This document shows positions 16,273 through 25,778 of a DNA stretch of 64,000 nt, one piece after another. Location of the stretch: the NCBI GenBank assembly GCA_019359495.1, contig JAHHHF010000070.1:62001-126000 (forward strand), given 5' to 3'. The position numbers and the translations under genes were made by a program. Under the pieces are notes generated by a model. It was not told the DNA's origin and did not search any database. It saw only the letters and a list, made by a program, of their open reading frames with translations. How positions within the stretch are numbered: position 1 is the first letter of the stretch; every line of letters starts with the position of its first letter. This stretch comes from Goleter apudmare HA4340-LM2. Lineage in GTDB: Bacteria > Cyanobacteriota > Cyanobacteriia > Cyanobacteriales > Nostocaceae.

Positions 16273-16839
16273 ATGAATATTGAAGAGTTTTTTCAATTGA
16301 GTGCTGGTAAATGGTTTTCCCATCGTACTAGTCACCACTTGGCTTTTAAGCAATCTGAAGATGGTAAGTCAGATATCATCATTGAGACTCTAGCCACAGA
16401 CCATCCTGAAGTCATCAAACTTTGCCAACAGTACGATGTGCTTCCTAGTGATGCCTCTTGTAGCGCTAGAGTTACCTGGAACAGCCCAATGGAAAAGGGC
16501 AAAGAAAAACGCACTGGCTCTACTGTGTTAGTTACTGTACCTGACCCGGAGAATCCATCTGAAGGCAAGTTACTGGGGGAAATGGATAATATCGAAAAAA
16601 CTCCAGTTACCGGACGCTATAAGATGGGTCAAGATGAAGCTTTGACCCTGATCACAGAGTATGAGACAATGCGCTCTGAAGAACGCCTATGGTTTGCCAG
16701 TCCTAATTTGCGAATGCGAGTCAGTGTTGTCAAGCGCCTTGACGGTTTTAGCATGGCTTCCTTCAGTTCAGAAATTCGTATGGGTGGTAGTCCAGTTAAT
16801 ACGAAAGCATCTGAGACAGCTAATTCTGCGTCGAGTTAG
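16273..16839 (+). CDS. cpcS: CpcS/CpeS-type phycobiliprotein bilin lyase
   Basis: Attaches phycocyanobilin through a thioether to the Cys-82/84 position of phycobiliprotein subunits. 188 residues with the S/U-type lyase signature: [22 protein letters not shown] at the N-terminus, [28 protein letters not shown] and the closing FSSEIRMGG. The fold is a lipocalin-like barrel. The sequence is close to what I recall for the universal CpeS1/CpcS lyase of Anabaena. It follows the HEAT-repeat gene and ends in a strong hairpin, so the two genes look like a small operon for phycobilisome assembly or turnover. Confidence 0.9.
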   Translation: MNIEEFFQLSAGKWFSHRTSHHLAFKQSEDGKSDIIIETLATDHPEVIKLCQQYDVLPSDASCSARVTWNSPMEKGKEKRTGSTVLVTVPDPENPSEGKLLGEMDNIEKTPVTGRYKMGQDEALTLITEYETMRSEERLWFASPNLRMRVSVVKRLDGFSMASFSSEIRMGGSPVNTKASETANSASS

Positions 16840-16852
16840 TGGTACTAACTAA

Positions 16853-16876
16853 TCAGCCCCCATGAATGGGGGCTGA
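16853..16876. terminator. Perfect 11-bp-stem terminator hairpin after cpcS
   Basis: TCAGCCCCCAT-GA-ATGGGGGCTGA, 13 bases after the cpcS stop and 29 before the end of the convergent protease gene. It probably serves both. Confidence 0.8.
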
Positions 16877-16905
16877 CAAATAAAAAATTAGAGTACTGGC
16901 AATAT

Positions 16906-18423
16906 TTAAATCTGCAACAAGTTGGCGATCGCCTGCGGCAGTGGCAATACAATAATCAATAACAAGGCCATTGCCAACAACCCCAAAACGTCCCGTTTAT
17001 TATCCAATTCCGTGACATCATTCAGCGCAGGTTCATCAATTAACGGGATAAATAATAAAATTATTGCCCACAAGAAAAACTCTGCTTGGACTAAAGAAAG
17101 CAGTAACAGCAATAAGCGAGAAATTTGACCAATTAGCATAGCTGTTCTTTGCCCAAACATGGCATGAACAATATGACCCCCGTCGAGTTGTCCCACTGGC
17201 ATTAAATTCAATGCTGTAACTATTAGTCCCAGAAAACCCGCTATAGCCAACGGATGTAAGTCAATCGCTGATTTTGCGGTTAAGGCACTTCCCAATGCTA
17301 ATTTCGAGAGTAGCGCTAATAAAATTGAATATTTAGGATTGAGGGCATCAGGGTTCAGTAATCCTGTTTTCTCATTTAAAGGCACAATATCTGAATGAAC
17401 CAAGCCCCAAATGAGTACAGGCAAGGTGACAATAAAGCCTGCTAGTGGCCCCATAACGCTGACATCAAATAAAGCTTTACGATTGGGAATAGGACTACGC
17501 ATTTGAATAAACGCACCAAAGGTTCCCAAAAAAAACGGCATGGGGATAAAGTAAGGCAAAGTCGCACGAATTTTGTAGAACCTAGCTGTCAGATAGTGAC
17601 CTAGTTCATGGATACCTAAAATCGTCATTAGCCCCAAAGAATAGGGCAATCCTGCCAGGAGAACAGAGGGGTTAGCTAAAATAGCTTGTGCTAGAGGGAT
17701 AATTTTCCAGGTAGATGGAAGAGTAGACTCAGCATTTTGCGCTCCTACCAAGGTAGTCGTAATCAAAGTAGCCACTAACAGAAACAGGGCTAATCCTGGA
17801 CGCGTTATCTGTTCTGTCCGGTTTTGATGTGCTGGTTTGGCTGCTTGGGTATTCGGCACAAGCACAAAAAAAGGCTTACTATTGCTACCTTCTTGAAAGA
17901 TGAGCAAGAAGCGATCGCCAAATTGGGCTTCAATATTGGCTTTAATCTGCTGGTAAGCATTAGTAGCTGTAGTCCTCAACTGACCCCTACAGATCACCGC
18001 TTGGGGTCGGTACTCAATGTTTTGGATGTAGTATATGGACCAGGGAAAACAATTTCGCAGCTGGGTTTCTTCCGTTGGCTCAATGGGACGCACTGGTACT
18101 GGTTCTACGGTAGGATGGACAGCCGACTGTGATTCTGGGGCTGGTAGTTCAGTCTGCAACTCTTCGGGTGAGTTACGACCCAACCGAAACAATAGCCAGA
18201 ATAACGGAGGGCAGATGACTATCAACCATAACATCAATAGTATCAATGGACGCGACGGAGGTTGTTTATCTCCATAGACTGCTATCCACACCATCCATAC
18301 TATTGCTGGTGTCATTAACACCAGCCACAACAACCAAACTGGTGTGCGGGTGTTATTGGCGACAATACGCTGCACCATCAAATAAGTAAATAGTCCCAGT
18401 AGGAGGAGAAACCAAAATTCCAT
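16906..18423 (-). CDS. Site-2-protease-type membrane metalloprotease (M50, EGY-like)
   Basis: About 505 residues from ATG 18423. Two hydrophobic segments near the N-terminus precede a soluble region, then a membrane block with HELGHYLTARFY (zinc-binding HExxH) and, toward the C-terminus, NLMPVGQLDGGH, the N-x-x-P-x-x-x-L-D-G motif that supplies the third ligand. The block LPYFIPMPFFLGTFGAFIQMRSPIPNRK is typical of the plant-chloroplast EGY / cyanobacterial branch. These proteases cut substrates within the membrane; the target here is unknown. The GTG at 18483 in frame is a weaker start. It is divergent from the MBL-fold gene. Confidence 0.9.
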   Translation of the reverse strand: MEFWFLLLLGLFTYLMVQRIVANNTRTPVWLLWLVLMTPAIVWMVWIAVYGDKQPPSRPLILLMLWLIVICPPLFWLLFRLGRNSPEELQTELPAPESQSAVHPTVEPVPVRPIEPTEETQLRNCFPWSIYYIQNIEYRPQAVICRGQLRTTATNAYQQIKANIEAQFGDRFLLIFQEGSNSKPFFVLVPNTQAAKPAHQNRTEQITRPGLALFLLVATLITTTLVGAQNAESTLPSTWKIIPLAQAILANPSVLLAGLPYSLGLMTILGIHELGHYLTARFYKIRATLPYFIPMPFFLGTFGAFIQMRSPIPNRKALFDVSVMGPLAGFIVTLPVLIWGLVHSDIVPLNEKTGLLNPDALNPKYSILLALLSKLALGSALTAKSAIDLHPLAIAGFLGLIVTALNLMPVGQLDGGHIVHAMFGQRTAMLIGQISRLLLLLLSLVQAEFFLWAIILLFIPLIDEPALNDVTELDNKRDVLGLLAMALLLIIVLPLPQAIANLLQI

Positions 18424-18615
18424 GTGATCTTTAGTAATTTTGAAAAAATATCCCGCCCGTAGTGCCAGCACCACAGCAACCACTACAAGCTAGACTATAA
18501 AAAGTCAATTTTCTTCACAATGGTTAACAGTGATAGTTAATTCTTAAGCTGTAAGTCTTAAGAAGTTAAATTCTGTAACCAGATTGTCTCCGACTCCTCA
18601 GTTTTGGTTTTTGTT

Positions 18616-19302
18616 ATGTGCCCCTTACCTCAACAGCCAAGTTCTACAACTAAGCCACCACGGGCTGTACTCCACAGCATTTATGCTTTTCCACCAAATC
18701 GAGACACATTAGGAGCAACATCTTACTTTATTGTAGGAAATGAAGGCAATATCCTCATAGATTGCCCTGCTGTAGAGCAAACAAATCTGGATTTTTTGCG
18801 ATCGCACGGGGGTGTGCGTTGGTTATTTCTCACCCATCGCGGTGCTATTGGCAAGACGGCAGAAATTCAGCAAAGCTTAAACTGCGAAATTCTGATTCAA
18901 GAGCAAGAAGCTTATTTATTACCTGGTTTGACTGTCACTACTTTTACCCAAGGTATCACTCTTAATTCCACACTAGAAGTAATTTGGACGCCTGGCCATT
19001 CTCCCGGTTCATCTTGTCTCTACTACGGTGAGTTGGGAGGTGTGTTGTTTTCTGGACGCCATTTAGTCCCTAACCAGCAAGGTGAACCCGTACCGTTACA
19101 CACGGCTAAAACCTTTCACTGGCCACGGCAGATTAAGAGTCTTCAGTCCCTGCGAGAACGTTTTACAGCAGATACCCTTGAGTATATTTGTCCTGGTGCT
19201 AATACTGGTTTTCTTAGAGGTCAACGCTTTATAGATCAAGCCGATCACTGCCTAGCTTCTCTGGATTTAGCAGCTTTGCTACAAATACAGCCTCTACTTT
19301 AA
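18616..19302 (+). CDS. MBL-fold protein with degenerate metal ligands
   Basis: About 228 residues from ATG 18616 (a TTG at 18604 is in frame). The strands of a metallo-beta-lactamase fold are clear: TSYFIVGNEGNILIDCPA, WLFLTHRGAIG, VIWTPGHSPGSSCLYY, GVLFSGRHLVP. However the H-x-H-x-D-H motif is T-H-R-G-A-I-G: only the first His remains, while the later T-P-G-H-S-P-G-S His and the S-G region are kept. Loss of the second His and the Asp/His pair argues against a normal two-metal hydrolase. It may bind rather than cut, or be a lineage-specific variant. Single gene. Confidence 0.8.
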   Translation: MCPLPQQPSSTTKPPRAVLHSIYAFPPNRDTLGATSYFIVGNEGNILIDCPAVEQTNLDFLRSHGGVRWLFLTHRGAIGKTAEIQQSLNCEILIQEQEAYLLPGLTVTTFTQGITLNSTLEVIWTPGHSPGSSCLYYGELGGVLFSGRHLVPNQQGEPVPLHTAKTFHWPRQIKSLQSLRERFTADTLEYICPGANTGFLRGQRFIDQADHCLASLDLAALLQIQPLL

Positions 19303-19341
19303 ATTGCTGTATCAACTTGTACAAAAGTTACAAAAATTCAT

Positions 19342-19506
19342 CATCACATATTTGTTCAACGAGATACCATACTGGGTGAAGGTACGGGGTTGGGATTGGC
19401 GATCGCACGGCAAATGATCACAGAAAAACATGGCGGGGCGATCGATGTGAAATCTGCGCTCAACGAAGACACAACATTTGTGATTTCACTACCCAAATCA
19501 ATATAG
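19342..19506 (+). pseudogene. Histidine-kinase C-terminal remnant
   Basis: One frame ending in TAG at 19504 reads GEGTGLGLAIARQMITEKHGG, then AIDVKSALNEDTTFVISLPK. This is the G2 box and last strand of a HATPase_c domain. Upstream, HIFVQRDTILG stands where an F-D-P-F-F-T-T-K motif should be, so the fragment is decayed. It closely resembles the C-terminus of the giant hybrid kinase that starts about 880 bp downstream, suggesting a lost paralogue. Confidence 0.75.
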
Positions 19507-19584
19507 GGACTGGAGATTGGGGATGATGGGGATGAGGAGACACAGGGAATAACTATTGCCTATTGACTCTTGACTACTTAGAAG

Positions 19585-20298
19585 TTACAAACTATCTGGG
19601 TCGATACCTCGCTGTTTAAGCCGATTTTGCAAGTCTTGTAGCGATTGTTGTGCCTGTTGTGCCCGATGTTCTGCTTGTTCTATGCGTTCATCTGGACTAG
19701 GGAAGCGCAAGCCTGCTTGATCAAACCAAAACAACCATTCCCGCTCCCAACCCTTGTAAATACCAGCATCTACCCCAATTCCCAATTGCAACTCCGGTAT
19801 CCAAAACTGCTCTTGGGACTGCAAAATAAACTCATCCTCAACTCGCTTGTACACTTCAAAAGGAGCATGATCATCTCGCTGCCAATAGTCGGGATTGTAG
19901 ATGACGTAATACAAAACTCCCAAATCAAGATATTTCTCCAGCTTGATATCATATTCTCCACCATAGGTTTGAGAAACGACTTCCACAGCTAAAATTGGTG
20001 GAATCCAATTCTCTTCCCACAGTACGTAACTGAGTCTGCCGCTTGGTTGTCGTCGCCGTTCCACACCCAAGCTCAAAAACCCATCGGGTACGATAGACTT
20101 TCGGGGTGCAGTCGGGAGGTAGTAGATACCCATATCTACACCAAAACACCAATCATGGCGATCGCTCCAAATAGCAGACAAAATAGCCAACAGTAAGTTA
20201 GGAACGAGGTTTTGCAGTTCGTTATCTACAGGAGCATCGTCCGAGTCGGGAAGTTCAGCCGCCGTTGGGAGTAGGGGTAGGGGAATGGAGTATTCCAT
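19585..20298 (-). CDS. Uma2-family (DUF820) endonuclease-like protein
   Basis: 237 residues. Core features of the fold: SIVPDGFLSLGV (catalytic Asp in P-D), PPILAVEVVSQTYGGE (E-V-V-S strand, with the usual Lys of K-L-E-K-Y further on), then YLDLGVLYYVIYNPDYW. The C-terminus is a coiled coil rich in Q-A-E and Q-Q, ending LKQRGIDPDSL, almost the same tail as the Uma2 protein at 9962-10756. Activity on DNA is assumed from fold. It is divergent from the giant hybrid kinase, 86 bp away. Confidence 0.85.
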   Translation of the reverse strand: MEYSIPLPLLPTAAELPDSDDAPVDNELQNLVPNLLLAILSAIWSDRHDWCFGVDMGIYYLPTAPRKSIVPDGFLSLGVERRRQPSGRLSYVLWEENWIPPILAVEVVSQTYGGEYDIKLEKYLDLGVLYYVIYNPDYWQRDDHAPFEVYKRVEDEFILQSQEQFWIPELQLGIGVDAGIYKGWEREWLFWFDQAGLRFPSPDERIEQAEHRAQQAQQSLQDLQNRLKQRGIDPDSL

Positions 20299-20384
20299 AG
20301 GATAAGTTCCCTCGCAACAGATAAACCCATTCTATTATCTGGGAATACTAAATCCAGAATTGTCAAGATTTTGGTGATAGAAAA

Positions 20385-23300
20385 ATGACTTTATTAAGTA
20401 TTCCTGGATATCGCATTAGTGAACAACTCTATGATGGTTCCAGAACCTTAATTTATCGAGGGTATCGAGAAATTGATGACCAAAAAGTAGTTATCAAACT
20501 GCTGAAAAATTCTTATCCCACTTTCTCAGAATTAGTACAGTTTCGCAATCAATACACGATCGCTAAAAATCTCTACTCACCCCTCATAGTCCAGACTTAT
20601 AGCCTAGAACCCTACCAAAATGGTTACGCTTTAGTCATGGAAGACTTCGGGGGAATTTCTGTCAAGGAATATTTTGCTACTGTAGAGACGCGATATATTG
20701 CGTCTCTACAAGAATTTTTACAAATAGCGATCGCTCTTTGCAATGCCTTAGAAATGCTCTATCGACAGCGCATTATTCATAAATATATTAAACCCAGCAA
20801 TATTTTAATCAATCCCGAAAACAAAGAAGTTAAATTAATTGACTTTAGCATTGCATCGCTACTACCACGAGAAACTCAAACTCTCGTCAATCCCAATGTC
20901 TTAGAAGGGACATTAGCTTATATTTCTCCAGAACAAACGGGGAGGATGAATCGGGGGATTGATTACCGCACAGATTTCTATTCTTTGGGTGTGACATTCT
21001 ATGAATTACTCACGGGAGAATTGCCATTTCAATCGAACGATCCGATGGAGTTGCTGCATTGTCATATTGCTAAAATGCCTATGTCATTAGGGGACAGAGA
21101 AGATATTCCCCAAGTACTCTGTGATATTGTCATGAAATTGATGGCGAAAAATGCCGAAGATAGATATCAAAGTGCTTTGGGATTGAAGTTTGATTTAGAA
21201 AATTGCTTACATCAGCTACAAAAAACTGGTGAAATTCGGCATTTTGTAATTGCACGCCGGGATGTTTGCGAGCGCTTCATCATTCCCGATAAACTTTATG
21301 GTAGAAAAACCGAAGTATCAACCCTACTCCAAGCATTTGAGAGAGTCAGCCTCGGTGCAACAGAAATGATGCTCATTGCTGGTTTTGCTGGAATTGGTAA
21401 AACTGCGGTTGTCAATGAAGTTCATAAACCAATTGTTAGACAACGTGGCTATTTTATCAAAGGTAAATTTGACCAATTTCAACGCAACATTCCCTTCAGT
21501 GCATTTGTGCAAGCCTTCCGGGATTTAATGGGGCAATTATTAACAGAAAACGATACACAAATTCAGCAATGGAAAAACAAAATATTAGAAGTAGTTGGCG
21601 AAAATGGACAGGTAATTATTGCAGTTATTCCTGAACTAGAAAAAATTATTGGCGAACAACCAGTAGCAATCAAACTATCGGGAATAACCGCAGAGAATCG
21701 TTTTAACTTATTATTCCAAAAATTCACCCAAGTCTTTACAAGAGTAGAACATCCCTTAGTAATTTTCTTAGACGATTTGCAATGGGCAGATTCAGCATCA
21801 CTGAAGTTAATGCAGTTGTTAATGGCTGATACAGGTCATCTTTTATTAATTGGTGCATACCGGGATAACGAAGTTAACCCAGGGCATCCATTAATGTTGA
21901 CTTTGAGTGAAATCCAAAAAACAAAAGCAATAATTAATACAATCACTTTAGCACCACTTAGTCAAGTACAAGTAAATAAGTTAGTTGCTGATACTCTAAA
22001 ATGTACAGAAGATTTAGCATGGAATCTTTCTTTATTGATCTATCAGAAAACCACAGGAAATCCATTTTTTGCCATACATTTTTTTAAAGCACTATATCAA
22101 GATAATTTCATTGAATTTAACTTTGATTTAAGGTGTTGGCAATGTGATATTACACAAGTGAGTCAGCAAGCAGTGACAGATAATGTTGTCACTTTTATGG
22201 CATTTCAATTGCGAAAACTACCGCCATCAACTCAACATATTTTGCAGTTAGCTGCTTGTATTGGTAATCAGTTTGATTTAGTAACTTTGGCAATTGTTTC
22301 AGAACAATCAGAGATAGAAGCATCTGCTAATTTATGGAAAGCATTACAAGAAGGGTTGATTTTACCGATTAATGATTTTTATAAGTTTTTTCAGGGAGAG
22401 GATAATCAGCAATTAGCGTTAGAAAATAACAATAAACACCTAGCTAAATATAAATTTTTACACGATCGCATTCAACAAGCTGCCTATTCTCTAATTCCCG
22501 ATGACCAAAAACAGGCGACTCACTACCAAATCGGACAATTACTTTTACGACAAATTTCCCCAGCAGCCAGAGAAGACAGAATTTTTGAAATAGTCAATCA
22601 ATTAAATTACGGCACTGCTTTAATTACCCAAAAAACAGAACGCGAAGAATTAGCCCAACTAAATTTAATTGCTTGTCGCAAAGCCAAAAATTCCACCGCC
22701 TATCAAGCAGCGCGTGAATATGCCACAGTGGGGTTATCTTTGTTAGGAGAAAAAGCTTGGCAACAGCAGTATGAAATGAGCCTCGCTTTACATGAATTAG
22801 CTGCGGAAATCGCGGCTTTATGCGGTGAATTTGCCCAAATGGAACAATTGATTGAGATTATCAACCAAAAAGCAACCTCTTTACTAGAACGAGTGAATGT
22901 TTACCTGATTAGAATTCAAGCTTATATCTCTCAGAATAAATTTGCCGAAGCTATTGCGATCGCTCAACAAATTTTACAGCAACTTGGGGTAACTTTTCCT
23001 GAAATATCAACACCCACCGATCTTCAAAAATCCATTCAAGAAATTACCGAATTAATTGGAAACAGGAAGATTGCAGATTTAGCTGACCTACCCAAAATGA
23101 CGGATGCTACAACAATTGCCATTGTCCAAGTTGCTAGTAGCATCTTTTCAGCAGCTTACCTCTCTGGTTCGCCTCTGTTTCCCTTAACGATTTGTTTGGC
23201 AGTTAAATTATCGATTTGCTACGGAAATACATCAGCTTCAGCTTTTAGCTATGTTAACTATGGGTTAATTGTGTGCAATTTATCACAAGATGTAGACACA

Positions 23301-25778
23301 GCAACACAATTTGGTTCTTTGGCACTTCACCTTGTCTCAAAATTAGATGACAAAGTAACTAAACCTCAAGTCTTATTACTTGTGGCGGGATACATTCTAC
23401 ATCGCAAAACCCACGTTAAAGAAACGCTACCACTTTTAAAAGAAGGTTATGTGATCGGGCTAGAAGTCGGAAAACCAGAGTTTGCTGGATATAATAGCAA
23501 CGTTTTTTGTTTAACTTCTTTTTGGTGTGGTCAATCCCTAGTTACCGTCGAGGAAGATACTCATACCTGCTATGATCAATTGTTGCAAATTAACCAACTG
23601 ACAACAGCTAATTACTGCCGCATCTATAAACTATCTATTGCAAATTTGTTGGGCTTAACACAGCATCCCTGTATTTTGTCTGGGGAAAGCGTGCAAGAGG
23701 CAGAAATCTTGTCCCTGTTAATATCTGCTAATGATGGAAATGGCTTGTATACATTCAATTTGTATAAGCTGATGCTTTGCTACTTATTTGGAGAAATTGA
23801 ATCAGCTAACAAATTTGCTATTGAAGTCAGACGTTTTTTGATGGCTAGTGTTGGATTAGTCTGTGAAGCTGGATTTTATCTCTACGATTCTCTGGTGGCT
23901 TTAGCAACATTAGAACAAGACTCAGAGGTATTTCAGAGAGTGGAGCAGAACCAAACTCAGTTACAACACTGGGCGCACTATGCTCCGATGAATTATCAAC
24001 ATAAATTTGATTTGGTAGAAGCAGAAAAATGTCGAGTGTTAGGAAAAAAAGCCGAAGCTATTGAATTTTACGACAAGGCAATTTCTCTTGCCAAAGCTAA
24101 CGAATACATCCAAGAAGAAGCGCTGGCTAACGAACTCGCCGCTAAGTTTTACCTCAATTGGGGCAGACAGCACATTGCTCAGGATTATATGATTGAAGCC
24201 TACTATGGCTATGCACGTTGGGGTGCAAAAGCCAAAGTTGCCGATATAGAACAACGCTACCCGCAACTACTGGTTTCGATTCTCCAACAAACTCGCACTC
24301 CCCTTTCAGCTAATGAAACTGTCTTTCACTTGGGAACTCTTACCTCTACTCGTTCTTCCACTAGTATTTCCCATTCTCTTGATTTAGCGGCTATTCTCAA
24401 AGCCTCTCAAAGCCTTTCTAGCGAAATTGAACTCGAAAAACTGCTGGCATCGTTGTTGCATATCGTGATCGAAAATGCGGGGGCTGATAAATGTGTATTA
24501 ATGCTGTTACGAGATAGTCGCCTGCTCATCAAAGGTTTAATTACTGCGGGTTCTGAGCCAGTTGTATTGCAGCGTCTTCCCATTGAGGAGAGCCAGGACA
24601 TTCCTCTGAAACTAATTTACAAAGTCAAACATGACCAGAGAACTGCTGTGCTGATTGATGCGAGTACCGATACTACCTTAGCCAACGATCCGTACATCAT
24701 CTGTCAACAGCCCAAAAGTATCTTGTGTAGCCCGATTGTATATCAGGGTAAGTTGTTGGGGGTGTTGTACTTAGAAAATAGTTTAGTTACAGGGGCGTTT
24801 ACAAGCGATCGCGTTGAACTACTCAATCTACTATGTACTCAAGCCGCAATTTCTCTAGAAAATGCCCGACTGTATGAGCGATCGCAGCAATATGCCCAAC
24901 AATTAGAACAGGCATTACACAACTTGCAAAATGCACAGTTACAAATTATCCAAAGTGAAAAAATGTCTGCTTTGGGTAACTTAGTTGCTGGGGTAGCTCA
25001 CGAAATGAATAATCCTTTGGGTTTCATTGCTGCTAGTCTCAAACAATCTAAACCAATATTTACTGATTTTGTTGAACACTTGAAACTCTATCAATCAAGT
25101 TTCCCTAACAAGAGTGAAGAAATTATTAACCACGCCGAAGAAATTGACTTGGAATATAGTTTGGAAGATTTACCTAAAATGCTTGATTCCATGACAATGG
25201 CGTGCGACAGATTAAAAAATATCAGTACTAGTCTTCGCACTTTCTCTCGTGCTGATCGAGATTACAAAGTGCCATTTAATATCCATGAAGGTATTGACAG
25301 TACAATTTTAATACTCAAATATCGCCTCAAAGCCAAAGAAAAACGTCCAGCTATTGAAGTTGTAACCAACTATGGTAATTTACCCAAGATTGATTGTTTC
25401 CCTGGACAATTAAATCAGGTATTTATGAATATTCTAGCCAATGCCATTGATGCTTTAGATGAAGCTAATATTGGGTGTAATGCTGAGAAAATTAAAGCAA
25501 ATCCCCACCAAATTCACATTACAACTTCCACAGACAAGAATTATGTAAAAATTACCATTGCTGATAATGGTAAGGGGATGAGTGAAGAAGTCAAATCAAA
25601 AATATTTGACCATTTATTTACGACGAAAGCTGTCGGTAAAGGGACTGGCTTGGGGTTAGCGATCGCCCGGCAAATTATTTTAGAAAAACATGACGGGACG
25701 ATCACAGTTGATTCAACTCTGGGTCAAGGAACAGAGTTCACGATCCTGTTACCTTTCACATCAGTGGCTGGCAATTGA
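20385..25778 (+). CDS. HstK-type Ser/Thr kinase - AAA ATPase - GAF - histidine kinase hybrid
   Basis: 1797 residues. Domains: a Hanks-type kinase (about 1-270), an AAA_16/PknK-like ATPase (Walker A GFAGIGKT near 333, FLDDLQWAD), a long helical TPR-like region (about 690-1310), a GAF domain (about 1333-1500) and a histidine kinase (H-box AHEMNNPLGF with His about 1539, N-box, DNGKGM, GKGTGLGL). This is the HstK layout common in Nostoc. In the kinase domain the ATP Lys (VVIK, K38) and the metal Asp (LIDFS, D153) are kept, but the catalytic H-R-D is H-K-Y: residue 134, codon TAT at 20784-20786, is Tyr instead of Asp. The kinase is therefore probably inactive and may act as a binding or scaffold domain. 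A Nostoc-type palindrome lies in frame at 20682-20709. The histidine kinase part looks intact; no response regulator is beside it. Confidence 0.93.
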   Translation: MTLLSIPGYRISEQLYDGSRTLIYRGYREIDDQKVVIKLLKNSYPTFSELVQFRNQYTIAKNLYSPLIVQTYSLEPYQNGYALVMEDFGGISVKEYFATVETRYIASLQEFLQIAIALCNALEMLYRQRIIHKYIKPSNILINPENKEVKLIDFSIASLLPRETQTLVNPNVLEGTLAYISPEQTGRMNRGIDYRTDFYSLGVTFYELLTGELPFQSNDPMELLHCHIAKMPMSLGDREDIPQVLCDIVMKLMAKNAEDRYQSALGLKFDLENCLHQLQKTGEIRHFVIARRDVCERFIIPDKLYGRKTEVSTLLQAFERVSLGATEMMLIAGFAGIGKTAVVNEVHKPIVRQRGYFIKGKFDQFQRNIPFSAFVQAFRDLMGQLLTENDTQIQQWKNKILEVVGENGQVIIAVIPELEKIIGEQPVAIKLSGITAENRFNLLFQKFTQVFTRVEHPLVIFLDDLQWADSASLKLMQLLMADTGHLLLIGAYRDNEVNPGHPLMLTLSEIQKTKAIINTITLAPLSQVQVNKLVADTLKCTEDLAWNLSLLIYQKTTGNPFFAIHFFKALYQDNFIEFNFDLRCWQCDITQVSQQAVTDNVVTFMAFQLRKLPPSTQHILQLAACIGNQFDLVTLAIVSEQSEIEASANLWKALQEGLILPINDFYKFFQGEDNQQLALENNNKHLAKYKFLHDRIQQAAYSLIPDDQKQATHYQIGQLLLRQISPAAREDRIFEIVNQLNYGTALITQKTEREELAQLNLIACRKAKNSTAYQAAREYATVGLSLLGEKAWQQQYEMSLALHELAAEIAALCGEFAQMEQLIEIINQKATSLLERVNVYLIRIQAYISQNKFAEAIAIAQQILQQLGVTFPEISTPTDLQKSIQEITELIGNRKIADLADLPKMTDATTIAIVQVASSIFSAAYLSGSPLFPLTICLAVKLSICYGNTSASAFSYVNYGLIVCNLSQDVDTATQFGSLALHLVSKLDDKVTKPQVLLLVAGYILHRKTHVKETLPLLKEGYVIGLEVGKPEFAGYNSNVFCLTSFWCGQSLVTVEEDTHTCYDQLLQINQLTTANYCRIYKLSIANLLGLTQHPCILSGESVQEAEILSLLISANDGNGLYTFNLYKLMLCYLFGEIESANKFAIEVRRFLMASVGLVCEAGFYLYDSLVALATLEQDSEVFQRVEQNQTQLQHWAHYAPMNYQHKFDLVEAEKCRVLGKKAEAIEFYDKAISLAKANEYIQEEALANELAAKFYLNWGRQHIAQDYMIEAYYGYARWGAKAKVADIEQRYPQLLVSILQQTRTPLSANETVFHLGTLTSTRSSTSISHSLDLAAILKASQSLSSEIELEKLLASLLHIVIENAGADKCVLMLLRDSRLLIKGLITAGSEPVVLQRLPIEESQDIPLKLIYKVKHDQRTAVLIDASTDTTLANDPYIICQQPKSILCSPIVYQGKLLGVLYLENSLVTGAFTSDRVELLNLLCTQAAISLENARLYERSQQYAQQLEQALHNLQNAQLQIIQSEKMSALGNLVAGVAHEMNNPLGFIAASLKQSKPIFTDFVEHLKLYQSSFPNKSEEIINHAEEIDLEYSLEDLPKMLDSMTMACDRLKNISTSLRTFSRADRDYKVPFNIHEGIDSTILILKYRLKAKEKRPAIEVVTNYGNLPKIDCFPGQLNQVFMNILANAIDALDEANIGCNAEKIKANPHQIHITTSTDKNYVKITIADNGKGMSEEVKSKIFDHLFTTKAVGKGTGLGLAIARQIILEKHDGTITVDSTLGQGTEFTILLPFTSVAGN
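20682..20709. repeat. Nostoc-type palindrome inside the hybrid kinase gene
   Basis: GTAGAGACGC-GATATATT-GCGTCTCTAC, perfect 10-bp arms. From memory, this arm sequence is one of the most common intergenic palindromes in Nostoc. Here it lies in frame and encodes residues about 100-109 (V-E-T-R-Y-I-A-S-L-Q) between two helices of the kinase N-lobe/C-lobe junction. Confidence 0.8.
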
